Source of the DNA: Nemopilema nomurai | Lineage: Eukaryota > Cnidaria > Scyphozoa > Rhizostomeae > Rhizostomatidae | Length of the DNA: 64,000 nt | Assembly (NCBI GenBank): GCA_003864495.1 | Contig: ML133410.1 | Coordinates: 496,001 to 560,000, forward strand | Direction of reading: 5' to 3' | Notes under the pieces: generated by a model | Database searches by the model: none | The model's input: the letters and a program-made list of their open reading frames with translations, nothing else | Told to the model about the DNA's origin: nothing | Shown: one piece after another, positions 24,019-36,700 of the stretch | Numbering within the stretch: the stretch's first letter is position 1 | Layout of the letters: every line of letters starts with the position of its first letter | Position numbers and translations under genes: made by a program

Positions 24019-27000
24019 TTGGTTGCTTATTTTTGGGTCTATTTCTTCTTATCACTCATTCTTATTACAATTAATCTATTACATCCATACATAAATCCAT
24101 ATATTTTTCTTATTCTTTCCTATAAGCAATAAGATATATTCTTGCAAAGCATTACTTTTTTTACTTCATCATTAACTTGAATTTGTTATTTCATCTCTAC
24201 AAACAAATTTTCTGTATTGTTAAAGAATTTTGCATTGGATTTTTTTGACCAAATGCGAATGTGAGTGATAATAAGAAGTTCGCCTTATACGATTTTAGTA
24301 TTAACTATCCATTTTCTACATAACAGCTTCATGTTGCTCCACATAACATGATATACTTTTTTGTTTCATATCAATCAATTTATTTCAACACTACATTCGC
24401 TGTACCAGGAGATAAGAAAAGAAAGGAAAGCAAGAAAAGAGCATTATATTCCTCGCAATGATTTGCGATGCTTTTCTTTTGTTAAATAGCTCGAGCTAAC
24501 ATCTTTTCGAACATCAAATCTTAATTGTTAATTGCTATCAGTATTCAAACGATCATTATGCTGTCATTAGTCATGCTAAGAAATCAATTGCGACTACCAT
24601 AAAGAGTTGTGCCTTGAAATCATGGACTATTTCAAAGACGTTCTACCTTCAATTCTTTAGATTTAATGTAATATATGAAGCACTGTTTTGTTAATTGGGT
24701 ATTTGTGAAGAGAATCTGTTCCTTCACACCTAACATGAATGTGCAGATGGTCTGAATTAATCTTACTTTGCTCTTCCATGCAAAAGACAAAATTGAATTG
24801 GTCTGTAAATATCTTTTGCCATTTTTCTGAGCTTTCCTTTTAATAAATATTTTCGTGAAGCAATTCGTCCCTTGATTACACTGGTCGTCAAAGAACATTT
24901 TTGACCTGGTGACTTTGAAATTTTTGTCTATGTTTATCATGTCTCTCTAGTGCTGATTCTGGAAACCACATCGAATTTGCTCCATTAGCTCTAGTTTTTG
25001 TGATTTTAACTATGGCCGAAAATTTTTAAGTTTCCTACTTTTAATCGAGATATTGAATGGTACTTAAGCATAAATCAAGTTTACTTAAACAAATCAACGC
25101 TATGGCAAAAAATAAACAGGACACAAATACCAAAAAAGAGAGCAGCTTTTAAGGGACAAAAACTCATATCGTGTGAATTGCTTTTTCTTTGTTGATTGTC
25201 GGAAAAACTCGTTCGTATCACATTTTGGCTCAAGCAGTGATCCACCGTCATCCATTTCTCACGACTAAATTTCAAATTTCACATTTTTAAAAACTAAACG
25301 AAGCAAATGAGGCAAGAATAAGTCTTCTTTCCGCTGCTAGAGAAATAAAAATAAATTTTAATTGAATCGTTCACTGACATTTTTTCTATCCATTCGCGTG
25401 CAAATCGATACTAATTTTGTTACGAAAGCGACAACTGATAAAAACAAATCAAACTAAAAGTATTCGAGAATCAAATTTGCAACAGAGGCTTATTAGAATA
25501 TATTAATATAAGAAGTCAAAAGTACATAAAACAGGTGTGCTAATATCACCAACCGAACATGGAAAAGATAGAGTGCTAGATTTGTCCAATGTTGCTATAA
25601 GTGATACTGGATCTTAGATCATCCAACCTATAGGCTCTTTTCTGTTTCGAAGAAAATGCTGCTTTTCTACTTATAATAATTTTTAATCTTATCTTAATCA
25701 TATCTTCTGAAGGTCCTTATCAATCCTCATTCTTGACATTACATTCAGTTTATTGAAGTTGTAGCTAAAAACTTCAGAGCAAGATGTTCTTTCATGAATA
25801 TCACCGCAGCGATAATAAATTCTCACTAGTTCTTGAGGATGCAAAAGATCAGAAGACACGAATGACTCAACATTTTCTGTATATGCTTTTCTTCATCTTA
25901 CTTCCAATTTAAACTCTACCGAACTGAAACACTCCAACGAAAACTGTTACAAGATTATCACTACTTGACCAATCAAAATACAAGATCTTACAAAATGGGT
26001 GTGGTGCGTTTACTCCTTACAATGTAATAATAGGTGCGCGTCAAAACTTAAAAGATGGAGTGTTAATCACTGTTGTGCGAATATATCTCTTAGCAACTTA
26101 CTGAACAATAACCAAACATGACGTCAAATAATGTGCGCCTGCGAAGTTCCCTGACATGTTCCAAATAGGTTTAAGCAGTAATGGGCTCTTGAAGCAATCT
26201 CATTAATAGTTTATTTGTTTTGATCAAGTGTTCGGCTAGTTTATTAAGTTTGAAATCGGAGAAATGGGAAAAACATTGACATTTCAAAGCATTTGATTGT
26301 TTGATAGATAGATATCAGCAAAATACACGCACTTCAAATACCTCCCTTTCAAAGACGGTGCTCCATTCAGGGGTGAAATCCCTTTACTCTAAGATAGATG
26401 TTCCCTTTTACGGAGAAGTTGATTCCGCTCCTGCCCAAATAATTATTCTTATGTTTAGAGATTTAACAAACAAACCTTGATTGCAATCAATCACGGGTGC
26501 AAAATTTGCGTAAACCCTTTAAATTTAGGTGGAATGAATCATTTAAGCCAGCAACACACGACCCCCTAGCAAATAACACTGCTCGCAAGACAACATCGTT
26601 GAGAGATTACACGCAAATGACGTCATACATTGACGTCTCATTGTCGTTATCAGATTAGGGGAAATATTAGCCATTTGCGAAACAGATCACGAAAAGGCAA
26701 TGTAGATTGCCATGTTTTTGATTAAAAGCAGAAGCAATGGCTATTATTTCGCTGACAAATGAGGTTAGACACGACAAACAATAGAGTGGAAGATATCCAA
26801 ACAACAAGCCGGGATTGCGTTCATAATTCAAAAATAAACATTTGCCGAAGCCATCCTTTGAAGAGCATAGCAATCGCCTGTTTAACGATTACATTCTAAA
26901 GTTTCTGTATTCCGTATCCAATGGCAATGTCATATTGAAGCTGAAACGAGACACCAGAAATCCCAAATTGCCAGTTCACAACATTGATTTCAACGAATTT

Positions 27001-27838
27001 ATTCTAACGAATGCCATTTAACAGGAGTGTCAAGACAATTCTGGGCAAAGGCAGGTGCCATTGAAAGATCTCAAGTTCAGTTTGTTGTAGTTCTCATCAA
27101 GGGATGCTGGTGTAACGGATTCGCGCAAAGATTGTCAGTTGGACACGAGAGTTTCATATCATCCTTGATCGTTCCGGTTATGTTCGGGTACCTGACTGTA
27201 AAAACCTAGTGCCAAAGCATTGAAATTGCCTGGGATTATGGTAGGCATTTCCCACTGTTGTCTTTACATCCAAGGCTTCGCGGAACGTAAGATGTCGGAA
27301 TCTGGGCTTTCGAATCAAATTATGGGAATCTAAGAGCAAGTGGCCTATTTTATCACGAAAACGTTGAATTTTATCGACGGAAGAGGCACAATCAAGTCAA
27401 AAAGACGGAAACCCCAGCAGAAAATAGGGAACCAAGTTTGTCCAAGGAAATTCACTATTGCTGTGAGAGAATTCGTCAGGTGACATTTTAAGAAACTTGA
27501 AACCCGAGTTCAATATAAACACAGGCAGCAAGGAGGCTTTAATCGCAAAACTGTGACTTTACATCCTAGCATTGAAATTTCTATTTCGGGGTGCACAGCT
27601 AAGTGAGTGTACTGGTCGCTGAGAAAACTTGATTCAATTTTTGTCACACGAAGATTTGCTGTCCAGAGGAGAGTTCCTTGTTGCGTCACTGTTGTCTCGG
27701 TTTTTAGAATCTCGGTTGACAAAATTTCACAGCAACCTGGAATTGAAGATATTATGATTTATTGGTCAGCGAACGAGGAGGAGCTGTTTTGACCAACAAA
27801 TTTCTGGGTCATAGGCTGCTGGAAACGTTTTTGATTGG

Positions 27839-27846
27839 TATAAAAG
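27839..27846 (+). promoter_or_regulatory. TATA box of the intronless ankyrin gene
   Basis: TATAAAAG lies 56 bp upstream of the ATG at 27895, so transcription should begin near 27868-27872 with a very short 5' UTR of about 25 nt. Position and sequence fit a focused RNA polymerase II core promoter. Confidence 0.65.
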
Positions 27847-27894
27847 CCTATTTAATGGAAGTGAGGCATTTGGGACTGACGGAATAGAGTCAGA

Positions 27895-28926
27895 ATGTCA
27901 CTGATGCACGCTGTCAAGCAAGGCCAGGTGAAAGATGTGAAGGACATCGTGTCGAATGGTGAAATTCTGACGGTCAATTCAACGGAAAGTGGGACAACCC
28001 CTCTAATAGAAGCTTGTAAATTTGATGACCAGGAAATCGCCAAGAAGATGGTTAAACTCTTACTTAAACACGGCGCCAATGTGAACCACCGGGACAAAAT
28101 GGGGCGAAATGCGCTCCACTGGGCTTCCCTAAAGGGCCACAAGCAAGTAATGAATATGCTCACCAGCGCGCATGCCAGCATTGACATCAAAATCACGGAC
28201 GTCAAAGGAAACTCGATCCTGTTCTACGCAGTGCAGACTGGCAATTGCAGCTTTGTCCGGTATATTTGTAGGCTGTATAAATTAAAATGCGTTAAAGACA
28301 TTGGCAAAAACAAAAACGGAGTTTCGGCAGCTGAGCTTGCCTTGCAACTAGGACATAAGAAATGTTCCATTATGTGTAGTGAAGTGACAAAGAAGGTCGA
28401 CAGAGGTCCGGGTATGGAAGGCGATTCGCTGGCTGCAAAAGCTGCTTTTTTTAGTGACCTGAATGAACGGGTGACGCTCCCCCCTATACCCCAAATAAGG
28501 GGTGCAAAATCGTACAGACCCGGCGAAGCTGTTCAAAAATCGAAGAAAAACAACGGCAACCGAGGATTTCTCGATGATCGCAATTTCCACCCGGAGGTCA
28601 GGCGGGAATCGGTGTATTCAGACGAAATAATTGGCAAGATTGACTACAAATTTGTTTTGAGTGATTTGAACTACATCCATGCAGTTGAAAGCACTGCTTC
28701 GTATAGGCCCGGAGTTGACGAAGTCGAGAGGATGGAGCGGGTTCGACACGCGGTTCGAAAGGTCCCACCCACTGGAGGCATGGCATCGAGTTTTCCTGAT
28801 AGCAACGGGTACATTGCGAATAAGAGCAAAAGAACTAGAAATATGAAAGACAGTTCTTCAAGTATGACGAGCAACCCAGAGAAGTCGAAAAAGGTTGTTA
28901 AGATAAGAGACAGTTACACCAAATGA
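27895..28926 (+). CDS. Intronless ankyrin-repeat protein with an unknown C-terminal tail
   Basis: One exon encodes 343 residues from the first ATG after a TATA box. Ankyrin repeats fill the N-terminal half: a capping helix pair at about 2-27, then TTPLIEACK (34-66), GRNALHWASLKGH (70-101), GNSILFYAVQTGN (105-137) and a degenerate last repeat GVSAAELALQLGH (142-165). The rest is hydrophilic, with the motif SYRPG twice (206-210 and 269-273) and a Lys/Ser-rich end. There is no signal peptide or membrane segment, so it is predicted cytosolic. The arrangement loosely recalls ANKRD34-like proteins, with repeats first and a disordered tail, but I cannot claim orthology. Its lack of introns contrasts with the KANK gene and suggests retroposition or intron loss. 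Confidence 0.9.
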   Translation: MSLMHAVKQGQVKDVKDIVSNGEILTVNSTESGTTPLIEACKFDDQEIAKKMVKLLLKHGANVNHRDKMGRNALHWASLKGHKQVMNMLTSAHASIDIKITDVKGNSILFYAVQTGNCSFVRYICRLYKLKCVKDIGKNKNGVSAAELALQLGHKKCSIMCSEVTKKVDRGPGMEGDSLAAKAAFFSDLNERVTLPPIPQIRGAKSYRPGEAVQKSKKNNGNRGFLDDRNFHPEVRRESVYSDEIIGKIDYKFVLSDLNYIHAVESTASYRPGVDEVERMERVRHAVRKVPPTGGMASSFPDSNGYIANKSKRTRNMKDSSSSMTSNPEKSKKVVKIRDSYTK

Positions 28927-31900
28927 GACATTTTTGTGTTTTGGTTGTGCCAATAACTGCATACACAAATGTAACGCATTACATTAAGGGCCTAATTGGT
29001 ACTTATTGGCCTAAACGGTTGTCTTTTAGTCTCTAAAAGAGCAACAAGATTTTAATATTTTAGGTCAGGATCATACCATTTCAGCTTTACCCTTTCGCTT
29101 ACGTCAACGTTGGGTAAAGGCGTGAATATTAACAAGCATTAAGACAATTAGAAATTGGATTTTACTTCGTCTCGCGCCCATTTTCGCCTGCTGGCATGAG
29201 CGTACGAATGCTTGGACTATGGCCGAGTCCGACTGTTTTTGAAATAAAATAGAAAAGTTAAATGCAAAGATTATCAGAGGCTTACTAAGACCCAGATACT
29301 TATTTATGTCACTTTGTGTGTAAGCCATAGGCAAAATTGAAAGTGTTGCTATTGTTTTGTGTGTCAGTATAAATCGAAAGTTCTTGTTTATTTTTTTATG
29401 TCATTTTCCTATGTACACTATTGTTTGTGTGTTAAAAGACTATATATAGCTCACCCGCCATTCTTATCTTTGGCAAGATTCATCTCTATTCCAAAAGAAG
29501 CAGCCTATTGTTGTAACAGCTAGAGTCAACCATGAACAATCACAGACAAAAAAAGCGAAATTAGCTTTATGCGATTCAGAATCCCCTGTAGTTTTAGCAA
29601 AGAGCATCGTCTCTACTTCAGGCAGCAAAGGAAATAGGCCCTAATGTCTTCACCTCCATTAGAGGTCTAGCACTGTGCCATTTCACCATCGTTTGTTGAA
29701 GGCCCATGACACTTGATTACGTTGTTGTTGCTGGCGAATCTGCATTCAGCAAGAATCATTTCTCGTATGTTTATGCATGATCAAATGCTAGCATAGATGA
29801 CCAGGAAGGATCTCATTGGTGGTGCATATTCACGTAATCAAGTAGCAACATTGCACCAGAAAGAGGCTGTCAGGCACGCGGTTCCTATCGCAACCAACCG
29901 ACAAGCAATGAAAAAGACAAACCACTTTTCATCTTTTGATTCATGTTTGATACTAAAACTAACTATGTGGTGCTGTTACATTAGAAAGTGCCTTCAGGCA
30001 AAGAGATCAAAGCAGTGGATTATCATACGATACGAAATACTATGCCTTTTAGTTGCCATTTCTACCCCTCCTGCTAGACTCTATAAAGCCTTTAAAGCCA
30101 GTTTTAGCGTCACCACAGACACACTAAGATGATGTTTGGATTTGAATGAACTGTGGACATCCCTTTCCGCCTGCACACAGTGGCTTTTTCTGTATATAAT
30201 ATCAATCAGATCAAGTGTCCATATACAGTGACGTCTCGTTTGTAGCAAACATCTTTCCCATGAACGTTGTATTTGAAACACCAACTTAAATCGCCCTTAC
30301 AAGTCCTCAGATCCAAGGAGGTCATAAATAAAGAGGAGATATTGTTTAAGAACTCCCAAAGGCTCCTAGAGTGCTCCCTCCCACCCACCAAGGTATTCTA
30401 TGAGAGGATTTTCTTTTCCTTCCTGCAAGATTGCTTTGAGGGAGTAAAAGCTTCTTTGCTGTACCGTGCACAGTAAATAGAGGAACTATCGAGTCAATAT
30501 CTGATAAAGGAGTTCAGCATTTTTACAGGAAGTGTGTGAAAAGAGATACCAATTCTACTAGGCTAAAATTACCCTTCTGTGACGAAAATATGTTAATCTC
30601 AAAGCCAACATTACCTTTCGAGAGACAATGACGATGGTAGGTTAAAAGATTAGGCCATTGTGGGATTGCTGTGTAAAATGCGATCACCAGAAGAGCTCTA
30701 AACAGCAATATTAGGAGCAACACGAACCCCTTTGCATTCTGAAACACTTTGCTCCGACCATTGCAGCTAAATGCTTTTATGTACTATATAATCACGTGAA
30801 AGGAAACATCTTGTTGACACACACATTAGCAAACCAGGAGATTCATATGGTAATTACCGCTATTCCTTTTTAAGATGTAAAGGTCTCTTCCAAGCGAGGC
30901 TTTGTGAAAAATGAGCGTGTTCCGTCGCTTTCATCGCCTTACAAATTTGTCACAGCACCGCCTTTTTCAAGAAGGATTTCCTGATGGTTGCTACCGGCTT
31001 CCGTTATCTATTATCAAAGAGTCAGTGGAAAGAATCGACATTTATTTGTAAATGAGCAACCACAATCCTCTCTGCGACCTGGAGTTCACACAGGTCGGTC
31101 AATTAGCGAGTGACCCTTGAGCAACGAAGGCGAGGCTGCCTTTACCACAGAGCAGTGGGTTACGGTTTCCTATCTATCATATGTTTCACAGACCGCTTTT
31201 TCGCCAAGGAAAATCAATCCGCAGCAATAACAAATTCTCATTTACAGAGCAAAATTAAGACAAAGAAACAGTCCTTTTACCAGGGTGTTAAATTGAGCCT
31301 TGTCGTTCGCACCTACATATGCTTGTTGTACAATGCAAAAATCACTCTTCAGTGACATCACTTTAACAATAACTTTAACAAGACGGTTTCAGAAGCCTTT
31401 CTGGAACGAAGTCCAGAGACGCAGGAAAGGATTGAGTCGGAAACTCAACGCAGCAACAGGAAGTTCTGATTATACACTTGTGGCTGCTTTGTTCATTATG
31501 GGTTTTTTGTGAATCTAATCAAGAACTTTACTGTTAAACAATCAGCTTATCACTATCAATAATTGAACTTCCAAGCAGTGGGTCCTATTTTAGCTTTATG
31601 CTTTCTTTGATCTTGTCTGTATCATAATGTTAGTTTTAATCTGACTGCCAATTGACTGTTTTTATTTTCTAAAATTGAAAGTATTTCTGTTTTTTTGCTT
31701 GCACTAAGATACACTGTGTATCGCAATGCATTGTAAGTGGATGACACATTCCTCAATGCGAATTACACCATGCTGGATGATTTCAAACTTTAAATTAAAC
31801 TTTATCTCGAACTCAATTCTCAAATGTAAGATCTTTATTAGACAACCAACAATTATTTATCTCAAGCATTTCACTGTCGCTTTCTCATGAGAATTAGATA

Positions 31901-33652
31901 TTTCCTTAATCATTAGCCGGGCTGTATGTGTTAAATCTTGTGAGAATTCCATCCCTGAATGAATAAATTGCATTTCGGGAATCAGTGGTCAGACAGTCCC
32001 AACCAAAAGCATTTAAATAAGGAGCAATCAAGTATCGGCCCTGTCTAGCCAACTGGTTCGAAATGATACTGTGATTTTATTCGTACTGCAAACATTTTTC
32101 CTCGTGCATTCAACATATTGACACGTCTTTTTTACAAGATGGCATTACAAACATCTCTGCATCAAAATTAAGCACAGGAGGAGAAGAATCTAGTTAGAAA
32201 TAAGAAAATTACCAAGATTTGCAGAATGCGATTTCTGAAAACACTATCTGTAAAAGCTTTTCGAAAATTGTAAGAAAATACCTAGCGTTTCGGTAAGACA
32301 ATGTTGCTTTATATTGGTTTTCCTTCCTTCAGATGTGAGTGAATTTAATCATAATCCGACAGTGTCCCGGGTTAAAAACCTTTCGTCTTAGTTCCTTTGA
32401 CAAGCTGTCTGTCTGTCTAGCCATCAAGTTGCTGATGACATTGCTGTTTCTTTAAATTGATGCAAGGGTATCCCAGTTAATTCTATCAATACATCCAGCC
32501 ATCTTGTTCTCTGCCTGCCTCGTCTTCTGGTCCACTCTACACTTCCTAACATAATACCTTTTTCCATCTCACTAGCTCGTATCGTATGTGCAAAGAAGGT
32601 CAGCGCTTGTTTGACAATCATCCCTTCTAATAAAACTTCTGACTTTACTTCCTCCAAAAAAAACTGATTTGTTCACCTTGCTGTCGAAGGTATTCTCAGC
32701 ATTCTACGCCACAATCGTAGCTCAAACGCTTCCACCTTCCTTCTTTCACTTTTCCAGATTCTCCAGCTCTCAAAACCGTACATCATTAAGAGGAAACTAA
32801 TCCTTCTTTAAGCACACTTTTGTATTTATTGGTATCCCTTTGACAAACACCACCTTATCGAAATCCACTTGGCATCTACTATCAGGGACGTATGTGGCAA
32901 GGGGGCGGCTTTGAGAATACCCTGCCCGTCACAGAAGAGCTTAATTCTTTCATTGTGTTATTCTTTACCACCATCATCATGATTTGCCCCTACCTTACCC
33001 TCTTGCCATAAACACATGATAGAGGTTTGTAGTTCTTACTGGTTTGTAAAGGTATGATTTACTGAACTAGGTTGTTCTTGACAAAAATCGAGAAAATTCT
33101 ATTTGGGAAAATTGCCTGGAAGTTCGAATGAATGAGAGACACATTTTCAGACCTAGTTGAACAGTGTGCAGTATGTGGCTGCATCTGGAAATCTCTGCAA
33201 AAAATTTATCGATGAAGGCATAAGAAAAAGAAATAACATACCAATCTCCGTTCCTCCTTAATCAGGATAAAGGCGTAAGAAATATGGCTAGCTGACTTTT
33301 GGAACAGGAAGGGTAAGAGGGAATCTGGCACTCAGCCGTGCCCTCCCGAAAACCGGGAACTATTTGTCGACGAGAGAGATGTGGTTTACCTGTCATCACC
33401 CGCACTTCAAAAGATCAATAGCGAGTGGCCGAGAAATCAGCGACATTCTATTGTGGCAAGTGGCAAGGGTGGCCGTGCGTTTTACTCAAACCGAAGAGGC
33501 GCTCCTGATTCCCAACAAGACCATTTTGAAAGAATATTCTGCTCTAGCTCATTAATGAATGTCATTTCATTACCGGTCGGCGTCACTCAACCCTGTCTGA
33601 TGAGGTATTTGATTAGGCCTACAATTAGCGGAGAAAAATTTCACTGGACAAA
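28927..33652. other. Gene-poor stretch before the receptor phosphatase
   Basis: Contains the 3' flank of the ankyrin gene, a TATATATA run at 29441-29448 without a credible gene behind it, a LINE fragment at 32425-32880, and near 33300-33650 the 5' UTR or promoter region of the receptor phosphatase. The last part is less AT-rich than average. No other gene is supported; the open frames are short, mutually overlapping and without domains. Confidence 0.45.
32425..32880 (-). pseudogene. Second LINE ORF2 3'-end fragment
   Basis: On the minus strand the conserved tail of a non-LTR retrotransposon polyprotein can be read: KGIPINTKVCL, then (after a frameshift) MMYGFESWRIW, RRKVEAFELRLWRRMLRI, a TGA stop, then LEEVKSEVLLEG, QALTFFAHTIRAS and TRRRGRQRTRWLDVLIELTG. 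The frameshift near 32815 and the in-frame stop near 32680 show it is dead. The sequence differs from the fragment at 23.7-24.0 kb, so a different LINE family or subfamily is likely. Confidence 0.85.
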
Positions 33653-33725
33653 ATGAAGTTTGCGAATCGAAATATCTTCCTACAAGTATCGTTCTTCAAG
33701 AAGCTTCTCATTTTGTTATCACTCG
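33653..33725 (+). CDS. LAR: Receptor phosphatase exon 1: start codon and signal peptide
   Basis: ATG at 33653 starts [20 protein letters not shown], followed by LLSL. The hydrophobic core continues across a phase-1 intron into exon 2 (AQLAKA), with probable cleavage after Ala30. This start is chosen because it gives an ideal signal peptide and joins the first Ig exon in frame. The following intron is 2.5 kb, the second longest in the gene. Confidence 0.85.
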
Positions 33726-36700
33726 GTGAGTATTCGCTAATTTTCATGTTCAGTTAGATTAACTGAATACTCCAGGGTCAGTCGGGGTTATTTTTAGGCG
33801 TTGAAAGATGGGCGTGCTGTGTTGTTTGTTTAAATCATTATTAAGATATTTCTGGTACCTGGAAAATCATGCCGATTTTAGAAACCAGCCTTGGCTATAT
33901 GTCGTTAACTATGCATTAATGCGTAAACAACGCTTGGTTATTTAGAAACACTCGTTGTATCATATCACATTAGGCATTGATGCGTTGTTTGAGCAGCTAT
34001 TTATCAAATGTTTGAAATATATGCTACATACAGGTTCATTCATTAATTATTCTGGAAAGGGAATTAACCTTGAATATCCTTAGTCAAGATTCAAGCATCA
34101 AAATCGTGCTAAACAAAAAACTCTAATTCACAATTTTTTAACCGCTTCAAGACAAGTTTTAATCTTTGAAAGCAAACGCGAGAAAAATAATTTTGTCAGC
34201 GAGTATCTACATTTTTTAAGGCCAAATTAAAATAGTCAAATGCACATGAGTATTTGTAATCCTCTGATACCTGAATCAATTGAATGTAAAATGAAAAGTG
34301 AGTTTCTCTGGAAAATGCGTAGCTTTGTGCAATTTTAATTCCATTTTTATTTCACTCATAATAACATTTGTCTGGTTTCTGCTATCTTTCATCCACTCTT
34401 TCTAAAGTTCTGTTCCTTTTCTCATATTTACCCTAATTCATTCATCTTTTGGTTGATATGACTAATGGTGTGTAACACGAGAGGTTTCCTCAGAAGATTA
34501 CTTTAATGGATTTGTGGTTTTGCCATTGAGCTGGAACACATGTTAATCCAACATTAACACCCTTTTATGACCTGAAACCATATTCCAACTGTTTGTTGCA
34601 TGTCTGTTCTAAGAGAACTTTCAAGAGAACATGGAAAATTATCTTAGATTCTTTTCCTAGAGGCTTCCTAGCCTTTCTTTTCATTTTTTGTCTTCTAAGC
34701 CAAGTATTATTGTTGTTCAAAGCAGCTCTAGATATGAATTAAACAGCCAACTTGAAAATTCATATTAAAAACTAAAAATTTTCTTGGATTGGGCCAAGGT
34801 GTTTTTCCTTTTATGCTAGCAGACAGCATGCTCTAACAAAACCAGATAATTTATACTGGCAGAATATAAAGTTTTATGTGTGAACTTTCCATCTAGCTAT
34901 TACCCAGTTTCATTCTTTTTACTTTTGGTTACAATTCTCGGATTCGAGCAATTCTTTATCTTCCTATAAAGCAAAAATGGATCATGGAAATGAAATCTAC
35001 ATGCTGAAATAAGTCTGTACCGAGAATTTCTGAGTGTTTGGACTATCAGGCTGCGAATTAACCTATTCTAGAGATTCAGCTTTTCCTATACACTCAAATG
35101 GAATTTGCTGGTGCAGTGAAAAATATTCAAAACAAAGTGACTCTCGATCGGAGGGTCCAAACGACATGAAGTTTTCAGCATAGACTAAATTCAAGATCAG
35201 GATTTCAATTCTGATGTTAATTTTTGAGAGAGAGCTGTGGATGCCAAGATACAAAATCAATAACTCCAACCCAAATCGGAGAATATCTTGCACAGGAAAA
35301 ATGTGTCAGCAAAGTTGTAACACCCTATGCATCAGTGAGTTTCTGAAAAATAATCTAAGTGCCATTGACATACAGACATTTTTCTTTTGAAAATCCAACT
35401 TTGTTCTCCAAACAACTGCTTGAATTTTTTAAATAGGATTTTTCATTCTCAATATGTTATTGATGAACAGATCAAAAAGCAAAACATATCTTGTGATATT
35501 TGTAAATTTGTAAGTAAGATATTCATTGGTATTCAGTAGTTTTATAAATAGGATCTAGGATGAGTGCCAACATTTTTTGAAAACTCATAACATGTGTTAA
35601 GATCTAGAAAAATTCTAGAGTTCACCATTGAATTCACTAATGATACAACTGGTCAGTAGTGAGTAACAAGTTTGGTATTCTGAGTATGATTTGAATGTCA
35701 TATGTGAGATGTCATATGTAGTGTTCAATGACCTTTTGACCCAGTGCAGACATTGTCTCAGACCATTCTAATTGAAAAAATGTATGAAAATGTAAACAGC
35801 TGATTCTTATAAGTTAAGAACATTTCTAGTGGTCCATTTGGTATCAGTACTGGCCGCCCAATCTTACATCTATGTGAAAATGAAAAGTGGCTCTTTCTTT
35901 GGTAACTTTAGTCTTGACCCATCAAACCTCCCATGAAGTTTTTAGTATTGAACCCATGAACTGATGCACAACCCAAGTATAACCCATACTTTGTAAAAAG
36001 ATTATACCATAAGACTTTGCAAGAATATGAAGGAAAATCTGTGTAAGGTCATCAGGCAACTGTCCACTGTCTTGAAGCTAACATATTCTATATACCACAA
36101 GTGTTTAACTGCATTGGCAACTTTGTGGTAGATTGCAAACAATAATCTTTAACCTCAATTTTGGGTTGAAGATCAGTGTGTTCTTTCCTGGCTGTACAGC
36201 CACAAGGAAGTATGTTTATTGAATACTTTTTGAAGCTGACATTATCTTGTTCTCTTTTAGCTCAATTAGCAAAAGCAGAACTCCCAGTTAATGGAATTGT
36301 CGGGCAGTCTGTTACCTTGGTTTGTAGTGTTGATGGGCTCTCGCTAGATGGCAGCACTGGAGAAATCACCTGGAAGCATAATGGTGGATCCCTTTTTATT
36401 GATGGCTCAAGAGTGAAGCAGCCAGCAAAATCCAGTTTAGAAATAAACTCTCTAGTGTATTCAGATAGTGGCCTTTATTCGTGCTATGTACAGTCGATGT
36501 TACTGAACAGTACCAGGCTAAATGTTGAAGGTATGTCTTCCTCTTGTGTTTAAAAATATCTTAATGAATTTTAAATATATCAAAATATTTCAAAGTATAT
36601 GCTATTATTAGATCTACCTTATGATGTCAAAGTACCTTACTTATGTCTGCTAATTTATGTCTGTGTTCATTGTAGAGAGGTAGAAAAATGCAAAGTGCTG

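Larger units (their letters stand above)
20760..27838. other. Gene-poor stretch between the GPCR and the ankyrin gene
   Basis: AT-rich intergenic DNA. The contents I can support are a DR1 motif at 22100-22112, a minus-strand LINE fragment at about 23700-24018 and the TATA promoter of the ankyrin gene at its right end. The part from about 26600 to 27840 is richer in GC and contains two TGACGTCA-like sites (about 26617 and 26630). This could be upstream regulatory DNA of the ankyrin gene. Open frames on either strand at 27510-27792 overlap and match nothing I know. Confidence 0.45.

Noticed and set aside
29441..29540. TATATATA followed by an ATG
   Set aside because: The frame from the ATG near 29532 stops after ten codons and no splice link was visible.
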